Positions 41,743 to 46,058 of a stretch of 46,058 nt of DNA are shown piece by piece. This DNA is from DAOTWA01 sp034435955 (GTDB taxonomy: Bacteria > Chloroflexota > Anaerolineae > Anaerolineales > Anaerolineaceae): the NCBI GenBank assembly GCA_034435955.1, contig DAOTWA010000081.1:1-46058 (forward strand), given 5' to 3'. The position numbers and the translations under genes were made by a program. Under the pieces are notes generated by a model that was given only the letters and a program-made list of their open reading frames with translations, did no database searches and was not told the DNA's origin. Numbering within the stretch: the stretch's first letter is position 1; each line of letters begins with the position of its first letter.

Positions 41743-43493
41743 CCATGTGCGCCGATTCCGTACGAATACCAAAGCGGGCGGTCATCCTCAAGGGTGTGCC
41801 GGCCTCACCCGGCATCGCCATCGGTCCAGCCTTCCGCTACGCCCAGCACTCGCCACAGGTGGAACGACGCGTGGTTGCCGATCCCGAAGAAGAATGGAAG
41901 CGACTGGAAGCCGCCCTGTCCACAGCGGCCGGCCAGCTCGAGGAGCTTAAGGTGCGCGCCGCGCAGAGTGCGGGAGAGGAAGAAGCTGCCATCTTCGACG
42001 CCCACCTGCTCATCCTTCGGGACCCAACCCTGCTGGAATCCGTTCGCCAGGCGATGACCGAACAAAAGATCAACGTGGAAGCCGCCTGGATGGAAGCCAT
42101 CGAGTCCAGCGCGGCCGCATTGGAAGCCCTGCAGGACGCATACTTCCGCGCGCGCGGCGCGGACGTGCGCGACGTGGGCCAGCGCGTCCTGCGCCTGCTG
42201 CTCGGCGTGGAAGAAAGCGATTTATCCAGCTTTCGCGAGCCAGCCATCGTGGTCGCCACCGATTTGACCCCTTCCGACACGGTGAGGCTGGACAAATCGC
42301 TGGTTTTGGGGTTCTGCACTGCCCAGGGCGGAGCAACCTCACATACCGCCATCCTGGCCAAGGCGTTGGGTCTGCCGGCGGTGGTCGGAGCGGGGCCTGA
42401 TGTGGAAACGATTCGCAGCGGTGATCCCCTCCTGCTGGACGGAGAGGCTGGAGAGGTGGTGGTTTCACCGGACGAGGAAACCACTCGGCATTATGCCGAG
42501 CGGCGGCGTACATCCCTGGCAACCGCGAGCCGCGAGCGCGAACATGCCCGGCAGCCAGCCATTACCCCGGATGGCAAACAGGTCGAGGTCGTCGCCAACA
42601 TCGGCGGAGTTGACGAGGCGCGCATCGCCATCGAGTTCGGAGCAGAGGGGGTGGGGCTGCTGCGCACCGAATTCCTTTACCTGGATCGCCAGACCGCGCC
42701 AAGCGAAGAAGAACAGTTTCAGGCCTACCGTACCATCCTCGAGGTGATGGAGCGCCGGCCAGTGGTGGTGCGCACCCTGGACGTCGGCGGCGATAAGCCC
42801 CTCCCTTACCTGGACCTCGGGCACGAGGCCAACCCTTTCCTGGGCTGGCGCGCCATTCGCATGTGCCTGGACAGGCCGGACTTTTTCAAGGTGCAATTAC
42901 GCGCCCTGCTGCGCGCCAGCCCCGGACACGACCTGCGCATCATGTTTCCCATGATTGCCGACATCGAGGAGGTGCGCCGGGCGCGGGCATTCCTGGACGA
43001 GGCGCGCAGCGAGGTCCTTGCGCAGGGCCAGGCGGTCGCCGAGCACATCCAGGTGGGCATTATGGTGGAGATTCCCTCTGTGGCTATGCTGGCTGACCAC
43101 TTCGCCCGTGAAGTCGATTTCTTTAGCATCGGCACCAATGACCTCACCCAGTACACGCTGGCTGCCGACCGGACGCACGCAAAGCTGGCCCATCTGTCTG
43201 ATCCCTGCCACCCCGCCGTACTGCGCGAGATTGACAGAGTAATCAACGCCGCGCATGAGCGCGGCATCTGGGTGGGGCTGTGCGGCGAGATGGCCGGCGA
43301 CCCCGAGGCCGCCCCTCTGCTGCTTGGCCTGGGGTTGGACGAGTTCAGTATGGCCCCTTCTTCCGTGCCTGGGGCCAAGACCGTCTTGCGGCGCTGGTCG
43401 TTCGCAAAGGCACAGGAGCTGGCGCGGCAAGCCCTGGATCTGCCCACCGCCGCCGAGGTGCGCGCCTTGGTGCGCTCCTGGAAATTCGAATAA
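41739..43493 (+). CDS. ptsI: PTS Enzyme I (PEP-protein phosphotransferase)
   Basis: A 584-residue enzyme, normal length. It moves phosphate from PEP to HPr, producing pyruvate. The phosphohistidine is His202 in AQGGATSHTAILAKALGLPA. The PEP-binding barrel has GLLRTEFLYLDR, VVRTLDVGGDKPLPY, FFSIGTNDLTQYTLAADR and the catalytic Cys in GLCGEMAGD. GTG at 41739 overlaps the HPr stop by four bases; ATG at 41745 is an alternative that drops two residues. The co-occurrence of HPr, EI and IIABC makes a self-contained PTS. Downstream, at 43504, begins a hairpin belonging to the opposite-strand RNA. Confidence 0.95.
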   Translation: MTMCADSVRIPKRAVILKGVPASPGIAIGPAFRYAQHSPQVERRVVADPEEEWKRLEAALSTAAGQLEELKVRAAQSAGEEEAAIFDAHLLILRDPTLLESVRQAMTEQKINVEAAWMEAIESSAAALEALQDAYFRARGADVRDVGQRVLRLLLGVEESDLSSFREPAIVVATDLTPSDTVRLDKSLVLGFCTAQGGATSHTAILAKALGLPAVVGAGPDVETIRSGDPLLLDGEAGEVVVSPDEETTRHYAERRRTSLATASREREHARQPAITPDGKQVEVVANIGGVDEARIAIEFGAEGVGLLRTEFLYLDRQTAPSEEEQFQAYRTILEVMERRPVVVRTLDVGGDKPLPYLDLGHEANPFLGWRAIRMCLDRPDFFKVQLRALLRASPGHDLRIMFPMIADIEEVRRARAFLDEARSEVLAQGQAVAEHIQVGIMVEIPSVAMLADHFAREVDFFSIGTNDLTQYTLAADRTHAKLAHLSDPCHPAVLREIDRVINAAHERGIWVGLCGEMAGDPEAAPLLLGLGLDEFSMAPSSVPGAKTVLRRWSFAKAQELARQALDLPTAAEVRALVRSWKFE

Positions 43494-43503
43494 GAATATA
43501 TTT

Positions 43504-43814
43504 GAGCCGCACCGGTAAACCGGTGCGGCTCGCTAGCCGGGGATCTTCTTGGTTAACTCGCCCGCTGCCCCGCGCTTCCCAACGGGCCCTGTTACCTACA
43601 TCCACGCAGCGGGGCACTCCCTCGGGACTAAGCCTTTCGGTAACCAGCCAGCCATCCACGAATTTGTGAACCCGCCCATGGGATGCACACATGGGTACAA
43701 GCGTGCTTTGTGGTGAGCCGCCCCTGCTTCCCGCGGCGTTTTCACCACCGCTTCTTCCTTCGCTTTGAACAATTTTGTAGTCTTACGACATTTTTTTGAT
43801 TATTCTTGTAGTTT
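43504..43814 (-). ncRNA. Candidate omega-RNA-like noncoding RNA, IS200/IS605 end without tnpB
   Basis: A 456-base gap holds no convincing gene. A near-perfect promoter points leftwards and would start RNA near 43814. The RNA folds richly: GTGGTGA/TCACCAC closes a hairpin with inner GCCGC/GCGGC, and GTTACC/GGTAAC (43644-43639/43596-43591) encloses CCCGCTGC, which pairs with downstream GCAGCGGG, a pseudoknot. CCGAAAGG is a GNRA-type hairpin. Near the end the codons GTT AAC CAA GAA GAT CCC CGG CTA (43557-43534) read VNQEDPRL, close to the VKQEAPRL end I recall from many TnpB proteins, and CGGCT-AGCG-AGCCG follows as a right-end-like hairpin. A 13-bp palindrome (43504-43531) finishes it. This suggests a TnpB guide-RNA scaffold; a different ncRNA class is possible. 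Confidence 0.45.
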
Positions 43815-43820
43815 TAATTG

Positions 43821-43848
43821 ATTATATCATTCTTGCCTTTCTTGTCAA
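43821..43848 (-). promoter_or_regulatory. Near-consensus extended -10 promoter for the opposite-strand RNA
   Basis: Minus strand TTGACA (43848-43843), a 16-base spacer, then TGA-TATAAT (hexamer 43826-43821). The surroundings are strikingly AT-rich for this window. No open reading frame with a ribosome binding site follows. Confidence 0.8.
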
Positions 43849-43949
43849 GATTTTTTCACAATTGAATACCTCCTTCCGAATACCGATACACCCCGGAACT
43901 CAAGCCATAGGTGTAAAATGGCAGGAAATTCTTCCTGCGAGGATGATCC

Positions 43950-44966
43950 ATGATTGCTGCAGATGTACCCCTGGTCGATCTGCACCGCCACCTAGAAGGC
44001 AGCCTGCGCCTTGAGACCGTGATGGACCTGGCCAGCCGCCACGGCCTGAACCTCCCCGCCTGGGACCTGCCCGTGCTGCAGCAGCGCATCCGGCTGGTGC
44101 GCCCCACCGATGACATCCTCGCCATTCTGCCGCGATTCGATCTGCTGCGCCTGGCCTTCGTGGATTACGATGCCTGCCGGCGCGCCGCCTGGGAATGCCT
44201 GGAAGACGCCGCAAATCAGGGTTTAGATTACCTCGAGCTCCGTTTCAGTCCGCTGTTCATGGCCGAGCCGCACGGCCTTGACCCCATGGGAGTGGCCTCA
44301 GCAGTGTGCGAAGCTTGGGAGGAGGCCCGCCGTTCGCTGCCGGTCCGCTCGCGCTTGCTGGTAATCCTCTCGCGCACCTACGGCGTCGAGGCCTGCCGCA
44401 TCGAGCTGGAAGCCGCCCTGGCTCACCGCGAGCGGGGCGTCGTTGGCCTCGATCTGGCGGGGGACGAGGCGCGTCACCCGGCAGCCGATTTTGCGGCGCT
44501 TTTCCGCCGCGGCCGCGAGGCTGGGCTGCATGTCACCGCCCACGCCGGCGAATTCGCCGGCGCGGACAGCGTGCGCCAGACGGTGCTCCTGCTGGGCGCC
44601 GAACGCTTGGGTCACGCGGTGCACGCGGTTGATGATCCGGCCGTGCTCGAACTGCTGGCGGAGCGCGGCGTGGCCATCGAGTGCTGCCCGACCAGCAATG
44701 TGCTGACCTGTTCGGTGGCCGATTACGCCCATCACCCCTTGCCGGTCTTCCTGCAGCATGGCCTATGCGCCACGCTCAACACAGATGACCCCACTTTGAT
44801 GAGCGATATCACCCTTGAGCACGAATATCAGGTTGCCCGCGATCATATGGGGCTGAGCGAGCAGCAATTGCGCCGGGTGCAGGCAAACGGCCTGCAGGCG
44901 GCCTTCTTGAGCGAGACCGAGCGGAAGGAAATCGCCGACGCCCACGCCCGCCGCATCAGCCATTGA
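43950..44966 (+). CDS. add: Adenosine deaminase-family protein
   Basis: A 338-residue metal-dependent amidohydrolase. Zinc ligands are His12 and His14 (DLHRHLEGSLR), His198 in TAHAGEF, and Asp279 in LNTDDP; Glu201 and His222 (LGHAVHAV) are the catalytic residues, and CCPTSNVLT is a family block. It converts adenosine to inosine, or a related substrate: adenine deaminase and aminodeoxyfutalosine deaminase share these motifs. GAGG precedes the ATG. It has no visible link to its neighbours. Confidence 0.88.
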   Translation: MIAADVPLVDLHRHLEGSLRLETVMDLASRHGLNLPAWDLPVLQQRIRLVRPTDDILAILPRFDLLRLAFVDYDACRRAAWECLEDAANQGLDYLELRFSPLFMAEPHGLDPMGVASAVCEAWEEARRSLPVRSRLLVILSRTYGVEACRIELEAALAHRERGVVGLDLAGDEARHPAADFAALFRRGREAGLHVTAHAGEFAGADSVRQTVLLLGAERLGHAVHAVDDPAVLELLAERGVAIECCPTSNVLTCSVADYAHHPLPVFLQHGLCATLNTDDPTLMSDITLEHEYQVARDHMGLSEQQLRRVQANGLQAAFLSETERKEIADAHARRISH

Positions 44967-44985
44967 GGCAGAATTACGCGCCAGG

Positions 44986-45014
44986 CTGGCATTTCCCGAC
45001 TTTTTATGTATAAT
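44986..45014 (+). promoter_or_regulatory. Promoter upstream of the epimerase gene
   Basis: CTGGCA (44986-44991), a 17-base spacer, then TATAAT (45009-45014), about 70 bases before the start codon of the epimerase gene. Confidence 0.45.
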
Positions 45015-45090
45015 TCATAAGTTCTGGCTATGCCCGTCTTGGTTGCGGATATCTCGCCATTTACGAAGAACGGACTATTTGGATTAGATT

Positions 45091-46058
45091 ATGAAAATAC
45101 TCGTCACCGGCGGCGCCGGCTATATCGGCAGCACTGTCTGCTCTGCCCTGGAGGATCATGGGCACACCCCCATCATCCTCGACTCGCTGGTCGTTGGGCG
45201 CGAGGAGTTCACCCGTGGACGCCTCTTTTATCGCGCCGATATCGCCGATCGGACCGCATTGAAGGCCATCTTCGACGACCACCCCGACATTCAGGCCGCG
45301 ATCCACTGCGCAGCACTGATCGTTGTGCCGGATTCGGTCGCGCGGCCTTATGAATACTACCGCGAAAACGTGGCGAAATCCATCGAGCTGTTCCACAGCC
45401 TGATAGAGCTGGGCTGCCACCGGGTGGTGTTCAGCTCCTCGGCCTCAGTTTATGCGACGGTGCCCGGCTTCATGGTTACCGAAAACTCGCCGCTCAACCC
45501 GGGCAGCCCATACGCGCGCACCAAATACATGATGGAGATGGTGTTGCGCGACTATTGCACGGCTTACGACTTGCGCGGCATTTCTCTGCGCTATTTCAAC
45601 CCCATCGGCGCCGACCCGCAAATGCGCTCGGGGCCATTCATCGAAAACCCCAGCCTCATCCTCGGCCGCCTGGTGGATACCGCCATGGGCAAGATTCCCG
45701 TCTTCGAGATCACCGGCACCAACTGGCCGACGCGCGACGGTACGGGCATCCGCGATTACATCCATGTGTGGGATCTGGCGATGGCTCACGTCCGGGCAGT
45801 GGAAGATTTCGACGGCGCCTTCGCCCGCAGCAAAGAGCCCGAGAGCCGTTATTTGGTCATCAACCTCGGCACCGGCCGCGGCGTGACCGTGCGCGAGATG
45901 GTGGCGGCGTTCGAGAAAGTCTACGGACGGCCCATCCCAAAGAAGGACTCGCCCCCGCGCCCTGGCGACGTGGCCGGCGCTTACGCCAACGCCGATACAG
46001 CCAGAGTCCTCCTCGGTTGGGAGGCGCGGCTATCGTTAGAGCAGGCTATCGCCGACGC
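45091..46058 (+). CDS. galE: UDP-glucose 4-epimerase, 3' end cut off by the window
   Basis: At least 322 residues of an extended short-chain dehydrogenase, open to the right edge. The NAD-binding motif TGGAGYIGS is at 6-14, the catalytic Ser lies in FSSSASVY (about 117-119), and the Tyr141-x3-Lys145 pair is in SPYARTKYMME. Further blocks GTGIRDYIHVWDLA and NLGTGRGVTVREM are typical of GalE. It interconverts UDP-glucose and UDP-galactose for glycan synthesis. The start ATG at 45091 has no strong ribosome binding site but exactly matches the family N-terminus. Only the last few residues should be missing. Confidence 0.92.
   Translation, partial: MKILVTGGAGYIGSTVCSALEDHGHTPIILDSLVVGREEFTRGRLFYRADIADRTALKAIFDDHPDIQAAIHCAALIVVPDSVARPYEYYRENVAKSIELFHSLIELGCHRVVFSSSASVYATVPGFMVTENSPLNPGSPYARTKYMMEMVLRDYCTAYDLRGISLRYFNPIGADPQMRSGPFIENPSLILGRLVDTAMGKIPVFEITGTNWPTRDGTGIRDYIHVWDLAMAHVRAVEDFDGAFARSKEPESRYLVINLGTGRGVTVREMVAAFEKVYGRPIPKKDSPPRPGDVAGAYANADTARVLLGWEARLSLEQAIAD

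Noticed and set aside
43345..43692. A minus-strand open frame of 115 codons across the gap after ptsI
   Set aside because: It runs through the structured RNA and into the antisense of ptsI, with no ribosome binding site; only its short VNQEDPRL part is interesting, as a trace of a TnpB end.
43504..43814. RNase P RNA, tmRNA or SRP RNA
   Set aside because: None of the conserved core sequences of these RNAs (as I remember them) is present on either strand.

Overview
The window is a high-GC bacterial chromosome segment, gene-dense on both strands. Its gene content, the form of several families and the lack of an outer-membrane signature suggest a member of the Chloroflexota, perhaps Anaerolineae-like. 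That placement is an inference; no rRNA or other taxonomic marker is present. I saw no tRNA, rRNA, CRISPR array or prophage.

Region 1 (1-15005) is mostly housekeeping and signalling. On the minus strand lie a cut-off small membrane protein, a HAD phosphatase, an HExxH metalloprotease lipoprotein, a cNMP-binding PP2C phosphatase and a C39-like peptidase with TPRs. MiaB and a Gfo/Idh/MocA oxidoreductase are on the plus strand, separated by a decayed IS3-type transposase tail (6546-6754). A minus-strand run then reads thrC, a GAF-GAF-PAS histidine kinase, a degenerate metallo-beta-lactamase-fold protein, asparaginase and endonuclease III. An AAC(3)-like acetyltransferase with a 30-bp tandem repeat in its 3' end follows.

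Region 2 (15293-28000) is envelope and stress related: Hsp20, an MgtC-type membrane protein with an unknown partner, a GT2 glycosyltransferase behind a strongly structured leader RNA, and a coupled S41 protease, site-2 protease and ferritin-like/VIT transporter run. A DoxX-like protein, a dihaem c-type cytochrome lipoprotein with its own structured leader, a small membrane protein overlapping a methyltransferase gene, and a membrane protein under a consensus promoter with two operator-like palindromes complete it.

Region 3 (28200-33900) has an FmdB zinc ribbon, an orphan family-5 substrate-binding protein, an alpha/beta hydrolase and an orphan NarL-type histidine kinase.

Region 4 (34089-43493) is the most coherent unit: a SorC-type sugar-responsive regulator with a palindromic operator on its own -35, then E1-alpha, E1-beta and E2 of a pyruvate-type dehydrogenase, then PTS IIA, IIB and IIC of the galactitol type, a small unknown protein, HPr and Enzyme I. 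PTS transport turns PEP into pyruvate and the dehydrogenase would take pyruvate to acetyl-CoA, so one locus would link sugar import to pyruvate oxidation. E3 is not here.

Region 5 (43494-46058) holds a gene-free stretch with a near-perfect promoter on the minus strand. It drives about 310 nt of heavily folded, apparently untranslated RNA that resembles the omega-RNA end of an IS200/IS605 TnpB element without tnpB. An adenosine deaminase and a cut-off UDP-glucose 4-epimerase follow. The two structured RNAs (17757-17939 and 43504-43814) and the regulator-dehydrogenase-PTS locus are the parts most worth a second look.
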